DNA of 64,000 bases from Okeanomitos corallinicola TIOX110. GTDB lineage: Bacteria > Cyanobacteriota > Cyanobacteriia > Cyanobacteriales > Nostocaceae. Position 1 is the first letter of the stretch. Each line of letters opens with the position of its first letter. A model generated the notes under the pieces. That model saw only the letters and a list, made by a program, of their open reading frames with translations, was not told the origin of the DNA and ran no database searches. The stretch lies in contig NZ_CP150886.1 of the NCBI RefSeq assembly GCF_038050375.1, forward strand, positions 5,080,907 to 5,144,906, given 5' to 3'. Positions 45,655 through 54,631 of the stretch are shown here, in pieces. The position numbers and the translations under genes were made by a program.

Positions 45655-46056
45655 TATTGCTAGTAAGGTATTTACATTTTTATTAACGATATACTAACGT
45701 TGTTTCCGTAAAGTCCGAATAAACTAACAGTAAAGTTATAACGAATTTTATAACACTTGTTAGGTGATTTTTCAGTAACTACTTAGGTATGCTAATAGTT
45801 AACAGAAATTTCATATAACTTCTTGGAAACTTTAAAAAAGAAAACCCAGTCAATAACAGAAAGTTGATTTGAAATTGTTGTTTAGACAGTGTTTGCGCTG
45901 TATCCAAGACAACATTTCATAGATAAATTCCACTTTTTGGTTAACTCAAACCTAAAAATGTTATACACGCAAACAAGTCTGAGTATATGTAGTTTCCACT
46001 TTTTTAAAACTAACTTTTCTGAAAACTCACTGGATATGTGAAGGGTGTCACCGATA
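45655..46056. other. Intergenic region, nothing assignable
   Basis: About 400 bp between the STAND gene and a divergent small gene. AT-rich, with no recognisable RNA, repeat or ORF. It probably contains both promoters. Confidence 0.45.
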
Positions 46057-46311
46057 ATGAGAATTAAAAACGTTGTAGAAACAGCTTTAAAAACGGGTTA
46101 TTTAACTATCCAAGCAGAAAACCAACTCAGAAAGCTTCTAGCAACTCAATACGACTTTGAAGATTTAAATGCTTTTATGTCCTTACAAGAAGCGGCAATG
46201 ATGGGTAGTGTCAAGCAGGAATCAAGAGAATTATTTCAAGGTAAGTCGGCTGAGAAAACTTTAGTATTGGTAAACTTCGCCGAATTTATAGACAAATATA
46301 GTCATCTATAG
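46057..46311 (+). CDS. Small conserved cyanobacterial protein, function unknown
   Basis: Encodes 84 residues from the ATG at 46057 (MRIKNVVETALKTGYLTI); a GTG four codons upstream is possible. It is soluble and helical, with no motif. I recall similar short proteins opening RIKNVVETAL in Nostocales, without known function. It is close to the TnpB element but on its left flank and not part of it. Confidence 0.6.
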   Translation: MRIKNVVETALKTGYLTIQAENQLRKLLATQYDFEDLNAFMSLQEAAMMGSVKQESRELFQGKSAEKTLVLVNFAEFIDKYSHL

Positions 46312-46451
46312 TCATTAATCACACAGAAGTCAGCTAAAATAACTCATATAGACTTTCTTGTGCAAAGGGAACTGAGCAAGAATTTTGTATATTATCAGCC
46401 CGAAGATATGATAGTATATATGGGCGAATATTTCCAGAAACCAGTTAGTGT

Positions 46452-47690
46452 ATGCAAGTAGTAGAGCGGCATATCATTCAAAGAAATCATCCCCATTATC
46501 AGGAGATTGATAAATTGTGTTTTGCTGCCAAAAACCTCTACAATTATGCTAACTTTCACATTCGCCAAAGTTTCATCTTTGCTCAAAAATACCTCGATTA
46601 CAATTGTTTAGCAAAACAATTAAAAGGGACAGAACCATACCAGGCCTTACCAGCCAAAGTTGCCCAACAAGTATTATTAGGATTACATCGCAACTGGTTA
46701 AGTTTTTTTGCAGCAATTAAAGCTTATGCAGAAGATAAATCCAAATTTTTAGGTAGACCGAAATTACCTAAATATAAACACAAAGAAAAAGGTAGACATT
46801 TATTAGTTTATACAGCCCAAGCAGTGAGTAAACCCAAAATGAAATCTGGGTTGATTCATCTGTCACAAACACAGATTCACATTCCTACAAAAGTAGATTA
46901 TTGTTATCTAAATCAAGTAAGAATTGTCCCCAAGATTGACCATTATGTAGTAGAAGTTGTCTATGAAAAAGAGGAAACAGATTATGGTTTAGACCCTAAT
47001 TCCATAGCAGCGATTGATTTAGGCATAGATAATCTAGCAACTTTAACATCAAACCAGCCGGGATTTACACCAGTTCTGGTTTCCGGGCGGATTATCAAAT
47101 CAATTAATCGTTATTACAATCAAAGAAAAGCTCAATTACAATCTTTACTACCAAATCATCAAAAGACATCTAAACGACTACAAAGTTTAACTAAAAAACG
47201 GAATTTTCAAGTTGATGATTATCTGCATAAAGCCAGTCGCTTAATTATTGACCATTTAGTAAAGTGTGGGATTGGAACTTTAGTAATAGGTCAAAATTCC
47301 TTGTGGAAACAGAATGTGAATTTGGGCAGTAGAAATAATCAAAACTTTGTTTGTATTCCCCATACTCGATTTGTACATCAGTTGAGTTATAAAGCGAAAT
47401 TAGTGGGGATAAATGTATTGGTCTCTGAGGAGTCTTACACTAGTGTAGCTTCTTTTTTAGACCAAGATGTGATTCCTACTTATGGCAAAGTTGACTCGAA
47501 AGAAGTTAAATTTAGTGGTCGCAGAATCAAAACTAAACTTTATAGAGCAGGTAATGGTTTATTGATTCATGCTGATGTCAATGGTAGTTTGAATATTTTA
47601 CGAAAAGTAGTCCCGACAGCATTTAGTCTAGGGATAGAGGGCGTTGTAGTTCGCCCTGTCGGGGTTATTCCCGGCAAACGAAAGGCATGA
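46452..47690 (+). CDS. tnpB: TnpB-type RNA-guided nuclease of an IS605-family element, variant catalytic site
   Basis: Encodes 412 residues. RuvC-I is SIAAIDLGIDNLATL (Asp189), RuvC-III IHADVNGSLNILRKV (Asp375). In the RuvC-II position, LVIGQNSLWKQ carries Gly280 where most TnpB have Glu, and the usual four-Cys zinc finger is absent. Glu326/Glu327 in VSEESYTSVAS could supply the acid from an alternative position. TnpB proteins cut DNA guided by an RNA from the element's right end. No TnpA is nearby, so the element is non-autonomous for transposition. Length is typical. Confidence 0.88.
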   Translation: MQVVERHIIQRNHPHYQEIDKLCFAAKNLYNYANFHIRQSFIFAQKYLDYNCLAKQLKGTEPYQALPAKVAQQVLLGLHRNWLSFFAAIKAYAEDKSKFLGRPKLPKYKHKEKGRHLLVYTAQAVSKPKMKSGLIHLSQTQIHIPTKVDYCYLNQVRIVPKIDHYVVEVVYEKEETDYGLDPNSIAAIDLGIDNLATLTSNQPGFTPVLVSGRIIKSINRYYNQRKAQLQSLLPNHQKTSKRLQSLTKKRNFQVDDYLHKASRLIIDHLVKCGIGTLVIGQNSLWKQNVNLGSRNNQNFVCIPHTRFVHQLSYKAKLVGINVLVSEESYTSVASFLDQDVIPTYGKVDSKEVKFSGRRIKTKLYRAGNGLLIHADVNGSLNILRKVVPTAFSLGIEGVVVRPVGVIPGKRKA

Positions 47691-47710
47691 GATATTTGTC
47701 TATGTTTTTT
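47600..47710 (+). ncRNA. Candidate omega RNA at the right end of the TnpB element
   Basis: The 3' end of tnpB carries strong stems: AGGGCG with CGCCCT (47637-47660) and CGGGG with CCCGG (47663-47676), just before the stop. In TnpB systems the guide scaffold overlaps this end of the gene and the guide follows it. Exact ends are not determined. Confidence 0.4.
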
Positions 47711-47757
47711 GGAACTATGTAGCTAACACCAAAATGTAACCTTTTTTGGTTTAAAGT

Positions 47758-48444
47758 TTAGCGACTTGGATTTTTGTGATCATCTTCTAAATCATCATCT
47801 TCAAAAAAATCCCAATCATCATCACTATATTGATCATCATCACTTTGATTGGTAGTAGAGGACGGATAAGGAGGAATAATTACTCGATAATCAGCATCAT
47901 AAACCGATTCAGTTTTGCCCACACCCGTATTTTTGGGTGTTTGGGAATTGTAGGAATAAACTGAGTCCGAGCGGGCAGAATTTTTAGATGTTGTTTTGTC
48001 TGGGGTAGTTTGTGGTTGTGTTACCTGTCTTGTTTCCTCAAAATCCCAGTCATCTGCTTGATTATCATCCAGATCCCAATCATCAAAATCATCATCTTCA
48101 CCATCATCATTTTTACCCACAGATGCTTGTGAACTGGAAGAACTAGGGATATTTTCTGCTCTGGTATTCCTGTTAACACGGGGTGGTTTTGCGGTTGACT
48201 TAAATGAGGTAGATGATGATTGTGCAGGAACAGAAAGATTATTAGTAAGTTTAAATAGGATAGAAACCAAAAAAGAGGTTAAACCACCAGCAGTAATACT
48301 CAGTAAAATCCATAAAGCTAGTGGTAATGGTCGTGTCCGCATCCCCAAAAATACTAACGGGAGTGCAGGAGATAAGTTTTGAACTAATAAAATTATTAGT
48401 CCTACCAGCACCACTGCTAATAAAGTTAAGCGAATTCCAGGCAT
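47758..48444 (-). CDS. LapA-domain membrane protein with acidic C-terminal tail
   Basis: Encodes 228 residues. Two N-terminal membrane spans (LTLLAVVLVGLIILLVQNL and ALWILLSITAGGLTSFLVSIL) joined by a short loop (PLVFLGMRTRPLPL) match the LapA domain. The C-terminal half is low-complexity, extremely Asp-rich (DDGEDDDFDDWDLDDNQADDWDF-type runs) and probably disordered. LapA in E. coli assists lipopolysaccharide assembly; a similar role here is not established. An STRR tract lies upstream. Confidence 0.8.
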   Translation of the reverse strand: MPGIRLTLLAVVLVGLIILLVQNLSPALPLVFLGMRTRPLPLALWILLSITAGGLTSFLVSILFKLTNNLSVPAQSSSTSFKSTAKPPRVNRNTRAENIPSSSSSQASVGKNDDGEDDDFDDWDLDDNQADDWDFEETRQVTQPQTTPDKTTSKNSARSDSVYSYNSQTPKNTGVGKTESVYDADYRVIIPPYPSSTTNQSDDDQYSDDDWDFFEDDDLEDDHKNPSR

Positions 48445-48458
48445 TTTGATCAGTGAAT

Positions 48459-48515
48459 AGGTAACAGGTAACAGGTGACAGGTGCTACGCTACGGTAACA
48501 GGTGACAGGTGACAG
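48459..48515. repeat. STRR heptamer tract (AGGTRAC)n
   Basis: Two blocks of AGGTAAC/AGGTGAC heptamers separated by GTGCTACGCTACG, just upstream of the LapA-like gene. Confidence 0.85.
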
Positions 48516-48590
48516 AGCTATAAGTCTTTCAGTGTCTAAGTTTTAGTTCTGCTTAATTTCCTAACCATCTTGTCCATTGCTATAACTGAT

Positions 48591-49211
48591 TTAAATATGT
48601 CCTTCCCAGCGTTGGATTGGGATACAGTCAATATCTAATTGATCTAAAGCACGAGCAACGACAAAATCCACTAAGTCTTCAATAGTTTGGGGGTTGTGAT
48701 ACCAAGCGGGGATAGCGGGAACAACTCTCACTCCTGTTTCGGCTAAGGTGGTTAAATTCCTGAGATGAATCAGGCTAAAAGGGGTTTCTCTGGGAACGAT
48801 TACTAATTTACGCCCTTCTTTGATTTGTACATCTGCTGACCGTTCTAGTAGGTCTGAACTCAAGCCTCCAGCTAGTTTAGCGACTGTACTCATACTACAG
48901 GGCATGATTATCATCCCCAAAGTTTTAAAAGAACCGCTGGCAATACCAGCACCGACATCACCCCAAGGATGACAACGTAGTTGGCCTAGTTGGGGTACTG
49001 CTGCTTGAGTGCGCCAAAATTCTTCTTGGGCTAAGGGTTCTGATGGCATACGGATATTTTGTTCTGCTTGCCAAACCATGTAAGTTGATTTAGAAGCCAC
49101 CAGTTCTATTTTATAATCTGCTGCCAAAAGAAATTTAAGAGCGCGAACGGCGTAGATCAGGCCGGATGCGCCTGATACGCCTAAAATAAGTGGTTTGTTG
49201 TTATTGGACAC
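48591..49211 (-). CDS. ubiX: UbiX-family flavin prenyltransferase
   Basis: Encodes 206 residues. LGVSGASGLIYAVRALKFLL (FMN-binding), VASKSTYMVW, the MPCSMSTVAKLAGGLSSDLL segment and VPRETPFSLIHLRNL are UbiX hallmarks. UbiX makes prenylated FMN, the cofactor of UbiD-type decarboxylases; no ubiD is in this window. Fifteen bp upstream is the RNase R stop, so the two may be co-transcribed. Confidence 0.93.
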   Translation of the reverse strand: MSNNNKPLILGVSGASGLIYAVRALKFLLAADYKIELVASKSTYMVWQAEQNIRMPSEPLAQEEFWRTQAAVPQLGQLRCHPWGDVGAGIASGSFKTLGMIIMPCSMSTVAKLAGGLSSDLLERSADVQIKEGRKLVIVPRETPFSLIHLRNLTTLAETGVRVVPAIPAWYHNPQTIEDLVDFVVARALDQLDIDCIPIQRWEGHI

Positions 49212-49225
49212 AAAATTAATTGGGT

Positions 49226-51580
49226 TTACTCTTCCTCACTATATGAATCTACTTCAAAAGATGGAATGCGATTTGATAAATACATATCTGAGGTATCTTC
49301 ATTTTCTGTATTCACTCCCATGCCTTTCATCATGCCATCTGCGCCAACAGTTACTAGGTCAATTTGCTGACGATAGTAGTCTACGCTTTTTACTTGTACA
49401 GATACGCGATCGCCTAAACGATAGGAAGCGCGATTTTTGCGCCCAAATAAAGCTTGCTGTCTAGCACGATATTCATACCAGTCATCTTTAAGGGAACTAA
49501 CGTGTACTAATCCTTCTACCCGTAAAGGTGTAGTTAGTTGTGAGCCAATTTCTGATTCTGTGGCCGGAACTTCTATTTCCACAAAGAAACCGTAGGACTG
49601 AACCCCTGTAATGACACCAGGGAAGATTTGACCGATCCGCTGTTTCATTAGTTGGGCTTTTTGCAATCCGGCTAAATCAGCTTCAGCTTCTTGAACTTCT
49701 TTTTCTCTATCGTTAATTTGAATGAGCATCCGAGTTAAATCGCTTTGCAATTCCTGTTGTAGTTCTGGTGGTAGAACATTCCAGTTAATTTCCAGATGAG
49801 AAGCAGAATGGCGCAGGTTGACACGCTCTTTTACACGGGTGGTGCGGCGATCGCGTCCGTATTCTAGGAGAATATGATATACCCTTTGTATGAGTAAATC
49901 TGGATAACGGCGTAAAGGTGAACTACCGTGAGTGTATTGTGGTAGTGCTAATCCAAAGTGAGATCCTTTAACAGTGCTGTATAAAGCCGGTTTAAGAGTG
50001 TCTTGTAAAAGATAAGTGAGAACTTGTTCAGATGATGATTCAGAAAAGACAGTGGTGAGTTGTTGATAATCTAGGGGTTGGATGTCTAATTCTGGATCAA
50101 GTGTCAACTCTACACCTAAATTAATTGCCAGTTTCAGCATTTCCTGAACGTCTTCAGGATCGGGTGTACCTTGAACTCGCCAAATAGCAGGAATTCCCAA
50201 ACTGCTGAGATGATCAGCCATTAACTCATTGACTAACAAAATAAATTCCGTTAGGAAAGATCGCACGGATGAGTCATCTAGTACCACAGCCCCCATAATT
50301 CCCTCGTCATTGTAAGGGTTTTGGCTTGGTGGTAAATTTAACTGCAAGCTACCACGGGATAGACGGGCTTGTTTAGCGGCTGTGGATAAACTAGCTAAAT
50401 CATTTAATATTTCGATAGTTTCGGCTGATGCTTTTGAAGATTCACCTTTAAGAATTGCTTCTGCTTGATCTTTGCTAACCCTTGTGTCTACATTGATCAC
50501 ACTGGGTTTAATTTCCCACTCAATCACTTCTCCGAGTTTGGGATCAATGGTAATGACAAAGGATAAAGCTAGGCGATCGCTACCTGGGACTAAAGAACAA
50601 CGTTCTCCCACAGCATCAGGTAACATAGGTAGAATCAAATCCCCCAGATATACTGATCTACCCCGTTTAAGTGCTTCCCGATCTAATATCTCATCTGCTT
50701 GGATGTAGTGAGATAAATCTGTAACATGAACAATGAGTTGCCAAGGTTGGTTGGAGTGTTTTTCCAAGCTAAAAGCATTTTCCACCACTCGATCATCACC
50801 ATTTACCCCTTCTATGGTTAGGGTAAACAAATTCCGTAAATCTTCGCGGCTTTTCAAATCTGCTTTCAGTAACCTTTTTGGTAATTTAGCAGCGGCATCC
50901 AGTACATTTTCGGAGAAAGTCCGAGCTAGATCATGTTTACAAGTTACCAAATCTATATCTGCCGCAGCTTCAGCATCACTACCCAGAATTTGTACTACCT
51001 GCCCCAAGGGTGGATACTGTGCCAAAGGATAACGTAGAACTTCCACATGAGCTAAGTGATCGATAGCTTCCTCTAGTGTGATCCCATTGGTGAGTAGTTT
51101 TAATTCAAACAGCAAACGATCATCTAAAGGTACAGCACGGAAACCCCCTTCTACTTGCTTAATCCGTGCTAGTAAAGTGTGATTAGAACGCTCCAAAATC
51201 AACTTTACTTCCCCTTCTGGAGAACGTCGGCGACTACCTTCTTTTAAAACTCTGACCAAAACGCGATCGCCATTCCAAGCATTACTGAGATGACTTTCCC
51301 GGATATAAATATCTTCAGACCCTTCTGTATCTTGAATCGCAAAGCAGAAACCCTTACTTGAACAGCGCAGTTTTGCCTCAATTAGTCCCTCTTCTGATAC
51401 ACGACGATATTTACCCCGCTCTTTAACTAGCAAGCCAATTTTTTCTAGCACCTCCAAAGCAATGTGAAGTTTTTCTAAACTGTCTTCATCCTCACAACCC
51501 AGTTTTTTTTCCAGAACTTTACGAGCCACCAATTTATCATCAGTAAAATTGGCTAGGAGTGTAGCGATTGAAAATTCCAT
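49226..51580 (-). CDS. rnr: Ribonuclease R family exoribonuclease (RNB/VacB)
   Basis: Encodes 784 residues. The N-terminal region has cold-shock-like OB folds (CFAIQDTEGSEDIYIRESHLSNA). The RNB catalytic domain is visible as IEGVNGDDRVVENAFS, LIVHVTDLSHYIQADEILDREA, RGRSVYLGDLILPMLP, and SPLRRYPDLLIQR. A C-terminal S1-type RNA-binding region (FPGVITGVQSYGFFVEIEV) follows, and a short acidic tail. In place of the usual DD(F/Y)DDA motif the first segment reads NGDDRV, so the active-site acids should be checked. It degrades RNA 3' to 5'. Confidence 0.9.
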   Translation of the reverse strand: MEFSIATLLANFTDDKLVARKVLEKKLGCEDEDSLEKLHIALEVLEKIGLLVKERGKYRRVSEEGLIEAKLRCSSKGFCFAIQDTEGSEDIYIRESHLSNAWNGDRVLVRVLKEGSRRRSPEGEVKLILERSNHTLLARIKQVEGGFRAVPLDDRLLFELKLLTNGITLEEAIDHLAHVEVLRYPLAQYPPLGQVVQILGSDAEAAADIDLVTCKHDLARTFSENVLDAAAKLPKRLLKADLKSREDLRNLFTLTIEGVNGDDRVVENAFSLEKHSNQPWQLIVHVTDLSHYIQADEILDREALKRGRSVYLGDLILPMLPDAVGERCSLVPGSDRLALSFVITIDPKLGEVIEWEIKPSVINVDTRVSKDQAEAILKGESSKASAETIEILNDLASLSTAAKQARLSRGSLQLNLPPSQNPYNDEGIMGAVVLDDSSVRSFLTEFILLVNELMADHLSSLGIPAIWRVQGTPDPEDVQEMLKLAINLGVELTLDPELDIQPLDYQQLTTVFSESSSEQVLTYLLQDTLKPALYSTVKGSHFGLALPQYTHGSSPLRRYPDLLIQRVYHILLEYGRDRRTTRVKERVNLRHSASHLEINWNVLPPELQQELQSDLTRMLIQINDREKEVQEAEADLAGLQKAQLMKQRIGQIFPGVITGVQSYGFFVEIEVPATESEIGSQLTTPLRVEGLVHVSSLKDDWYEYRARQQALFGRKNRASYRLGDRVSVQVKSVDYYRQQIDLVTVGADGMMKGMGVNTENEDTSDMYLSNRIPSFEVDSYSEEE

Positions 51581-52238
51581 GCAGTGAACCGACCTTTGGT
51601 CAAAACATCATTTTTTGTGTAATCTGGTTCTCCCCTGTATATCCTCACAGCCTACAGACACTTGTTGCTAACGAATTACCCGTTTGCTATAGCCTCTCGT
51701 AGAGAAGACAAGGCTGCTAAAGTTGCTGTCAGAGAAAGTCTCTGTTGGGACTTCTCGCTGTTGGGACTTCTCACTACTTAGACTTCTCGCTGCACAATAT
51801 TCTCAGAATTTACCTGGGTTAAACTTTCTGCACCTAAGCAATCTTATAAAGCACCCCTGATACTTGATGTCTACCTGATAATTACGCAATTGGTTGTTGA
51901 GAGATTTAGTTTAGAGAACTTTTGATTTCACCAATAGCTGATACACAAGGTAAGAAACAGGTGTCGGATTGTTTAGATTTCAGCAGTTACTACCATAGGA
52001 ATCTGAGTTTTAACTGGGAGAAATTGCTGATAAACTTAATTTGCCCATTTGTAGAATCGGTAACAATTAAGTCGGCAGCTACACAAGCAATGAGAGTGAA
52101 CCTTATCTTTATATTGTAGATTTAGAGCGCACTTCCAGAAAATACTTCTAGATGTCTGTTTGGGTAATTAGTATAGCATTGAAAGGAAGAACACCCTGAG
52201 AAATTAAGCAATAGCTAAAATTTTCTGCCCCTTAGATT
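51581..52238. other. Intergenic region with a local TTGGGACTTCTC repeat
   Basis: About 660 bp. GTTGGGACTTCTCGCT / GTTGGGACTTCTCACT occurs twice in tandem near 51743-51775, with a third TTAGACTTCTCGCT copy. The rest is unassignable AT-rich sequence with no supported gene. Confidence 0.5.
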
Positions 52239-52949
52239 ATGCAAAAATTAGCTGCTGCTACAATCGTGATTGACAATCATAGCTTAAAAAGTACCTGGAA
52301 ATTCTATCAAGTACAAATAATTAAACAGATTAAGATTGGTGACAATATGATGTTAGCTCAATTCTAGAGCTTGTATCCCAACGGCATTGTTATTTCCGAA
52401 TTAATACAGATTTTTTAAGGTAAATATAGGTAAATATATTTACTGTCCGTGTTAGTTTACAAGTTGAAGGTGTTACTCGTGCCACTGGTATGGCAGGAGC
52501 AGATACTATAGAAGTGGCTGAAGACCAAGCAAGAAATCGGGCGTTAATGGTTTTAGAAGTCGGTAATACGTACGGAAGCGAAAGCGGAATTTACCCCAAA
52601 AGCACCTATAAATACTGCAAATATTCCCCATGAATCTATGCCTGTCTCCAGTCACAGGGAGGTATTACCACAACCTGTAATTGAACAGAATAGCAATATT
52701 AGTAACCCAGATAATGGTGACGTTTTAACTCCCAGTTTTGCGGAAACCGCTACTAAAAAAGAAGAACCAGAGATTTCTACACCTCAGTTAGAAATGGTAT
52801 CTAGTCGAGAACCTGAACCCCAAGTTTTGCCGGAAATTCCCACCAATCATCCTAGTCAGGAGTCAGAAAAGTATCTGATTTTGCAGGTCTTGTGCTACAC
52901 TCTTTGTATTGTATGTAATATAGCAAGGAACGAGTTAGTTAGGACATAA
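52239..52949 (+). pseudogene. Decayed gene, unknown cyanobacterial family
   Basis: Pieces of one protein appear in different frames. MQKLAAATIVIDNHSLKSTW starts at 52239, stops at TAG (52365), continues in frame as LYPNGIVISELIQIF to TAA (52416), then TVRVSLQVEGVTRATGMAGAD and EVAEDQARNRALMVLEV resume in another frame. A further shift leads to RTEAKAEFTPKAP and a Pro/Glu-rich tail through 52880. At least one nonsense and two frameshift changes make it non-functional. The 3' end is cut by a hairpin element at 52918. I do not know the function of the intact family. Confidence 0.65.
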
Positions 52950-52994
52950 TCCTGTAAGGGAAAAATGTCCTAATCAACTCGTACTCTGCTATAT
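52918..52994. mobile_element. 77-bp hairpin element, copy 1
   Basis: ATATAGCA...GAGTTAGTTAGGACAT and ATGTCCTAATCAACTCGT...TGCTATAT form long inverted arms around a 15-20 base loop. It ends 17 bp before the methyltransferase start. A diverged, inverted copy follows that gene at 53750. Confidence 0.7.
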
Positions 52995-53011
52995 CGAACT
53001 TAGGAACAATA

Positions 53012-53731
53012 ATGGTTAATGAATATAGTGGAATAACTGATTATTACGATCTTCTGGTCATGTCTGGTTATTACAATTACCAGAAAATAGCATCGGAAGT
53101 ATACTCAATCATAGGTAGTGGTTGTCGAATTCTAGAGTTAGGAGTAGGAACAGGATTACTTGTACAAGAGTACATGAAAATTGATCCAAATTGTGAGTTT
53201 ACAGGTGTTGATATTACACAATCAATGATTGAAATCGCTCAGAAACGTTTGGGAAATGGTGTCACATTGATTCAAGGTGATGCCAAAACTATGCAATTAA
53301 ATATGACTTTCGATGCGGTTATATCTAATGGGGGTGTATGGCTATTCCTTGATTGGGGCGATCGCTGGGAATTAGCCAGTCATATTCCCAATCTTGAATC
53401 TAACTATCATAGCTTGAAAAACTTAGCTTGCCACTTACGAGCAGGGGGATTATTTGTATTAAATCTCCAAAAACCTGGAGTAAACATGGAAAAATCTTTA
53501 CCTGACGGTATTGTTTATTCACAAATCATTGAAGAATTAGAGAATACAAATGATTATCGTACCCACCAAAAAAGTTATTTCTTTAAAAAGAATGGAGAGA
53601 TTTTAGCTGAGGAAAAGCTTATGGTTACTTCTTTCAAACAAAAGGTTTATGAAAAATTATTGGATGAAGCTGGATTTGTTTTTCAAGGAATAAATGGTAT
53701 TGCTAGTATGGCAATTTATAAAAAGCGATAA
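53012..53731 (+). CDS. Class I SAM-dependent methyltransferase
   Basis: Encodes 239 residues. Motif I is ILELGVGTGLLVQEY, followed by FTGVDITQSMIEIAQKRL (acidic residue binding the ribose), LIQGDAKTM and FDAVISNGGVW. Near the middle, GGLFVLNLQKPG closes the Rossmann core. Substrate is unknown: a small molecule is plausible, judging from neighbouring hydroxylase and sulfotransferase genes. The gene is bracketed by two copies of a 77-84-bp hairpin element in opposite orientation. AT-rich codon use resembles the adjacent genes. Confidence 0.85.
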   Translation: MVNEYSGITDYYDLLVMSGYYNYQKIASEVYSIIGSGCRILELGVGTGLLVQEYMKIDPNCEFTGVDITQSMIEIAQKRLGNGVTLIQGDAKTMQLNMTFDAVISNGGVWLFLDWGDRWELASHIPNLESNYHSLKNLACHLRAGGLFVLNLQKPGVNMEKSLPDGIVYSQIIEELENTNDYRTHQKSYFFKKNGEILAEEKLMVTSFKQKVYEKLLDEAGFVFQGINGIASMAIYKKR

Positions 53732-53749
53732 TATTCACAATTAGGTAAG

Positions 53750-53833
53750 TATAGTTCTAGCAGAGTAAGAGTTGATTAGAACATTTTTTTCTCTAAGATA
53801 TTATGTCTTAACTAATTCATTTATTGTTATATT
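53750..53833. mobile_element. Hairpin element, copy 2 (inverted relative to copy 1)
   Basis: TAGTTCTAGCAGAGTA, then GAGTTGATTAG and AACAT, then ATGTCTTAACTAATTC and ATTGTTATATT: arms that correspond to the complement of copy 1 at 52918-52994 with several substitutions. It begins 19 bp after the methyltransferase stop. Confidence 0.6.
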
Positions 53834-53905
53834 GGATAAGATGCCTTAGTCTAGTCTGATTAAACAGAAAATAAAGTGAATATAATGGGGTAAAAGTTCA
53901 AAATT

Positions 53906-54631
53906 TTACAATTTTACAAACTTATGATCAAATTCATGTTGAATATTTTTAAGATATTCTAAAGCAGGAATTTCAAATATCTGATCTTGTACCTTTTCTA
54001 TATTAACTGGACTATTAATTACTTTATCAATGTCAAAAGGTTGAACTATAGGATGAGAGCTTAAAGCATAGTTAATTTCCTCAATACTAGACAACTGACT
54101 AGCTCCATAGATTCGACAATTTCCTCTTTCAGCACAAACACCCGCTTCAATTGTGTACCAATAAATTCGACCTACAAATTCCTGCAAATCTTTTCTTGCT
54201 ATATATTGAGAACTTAAGTATTTGATAAAATCAGAATAGCAAGGATCAAAAAGCAATGGAATATGACCAAAAATATCATGCCACATATCTGGAACTGGGG
54301 AATAAGTGTAATCGAATCCAGATCGTACAAAAGTTGCTACAGGAAAATAACGGTGAGACAAAAGATTAAAATAATCCTCTGATGCTAATAATCCCTCCAC
54401 TGGAAATAATTGCCATCCTGTTTGAGTTTCTAAAAACTTAGAAACAGTCGCAATGTGGGGAATATCTTCAATCAAATCTCTAATTCTGCTTAGACCTTCA
54501 ATGAAATTTTGGCAAGCTTTGCCTTCAATATTTTCTAACTGCTCTTCTAAGAGATTTTTCCAATTACAATAGGCTTGAGTTGGATAATCAGTTAAATCTT
54601 GCAAAATTTTATGTTCTTTTAATAATCCCAT
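53906..54631 (-). CDS. Biopterin-type aromatic amino acid hydroxylase
   Basis: Encodes 241 residues. The iron site is clear: PDMWHDIFGHIPLLFD gives His118 and His123, and IYWYTIEAGV gives Glu162. The spacing fits phenylalanine hydroxylases (His-x4-His and about 40 residues to Glu). YFPVATFVRS precedes it. It would use tetrahydrobiopterin and O2 to hydroxylate Phe, Tyr or Trp; position and substrate cannot be inferred. It is diverged from the housekeeping-type enzyme and lies between a methyltransferase and a sulfotransferase, so a role in a small specialised pathway is plausible. Confidence 0.88.
   Translation of the reverse strand: MGLLKEHKILQDLTDYPTQAYCNWKNLLEEQLENIEGKACQNFIEGLSRIRDLIEDIPHIATVSKFLETQTGWQLFPVEGLLASEDYFNLLSHRYFPVATFVRSGFDYTYSPVPDMWHDIFGHIPLLFDPCYSDFIKYLSSQYIARKDLQEFVGRIYWYTIEAGVCAERGNCRIYGASQLSSIEEINYALSSHPIVQPFDIDKVINSPVNIEKVQDQIFEIPALEYLKNIQHEFDHKFVKL

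Noticed and set aside
51922..52119. 65-codon plus-strand frame in the RNase R upstream region
   Set aside because: Lies in unassignable AT-rich sequence with no ribosome binding site or family resemblance.
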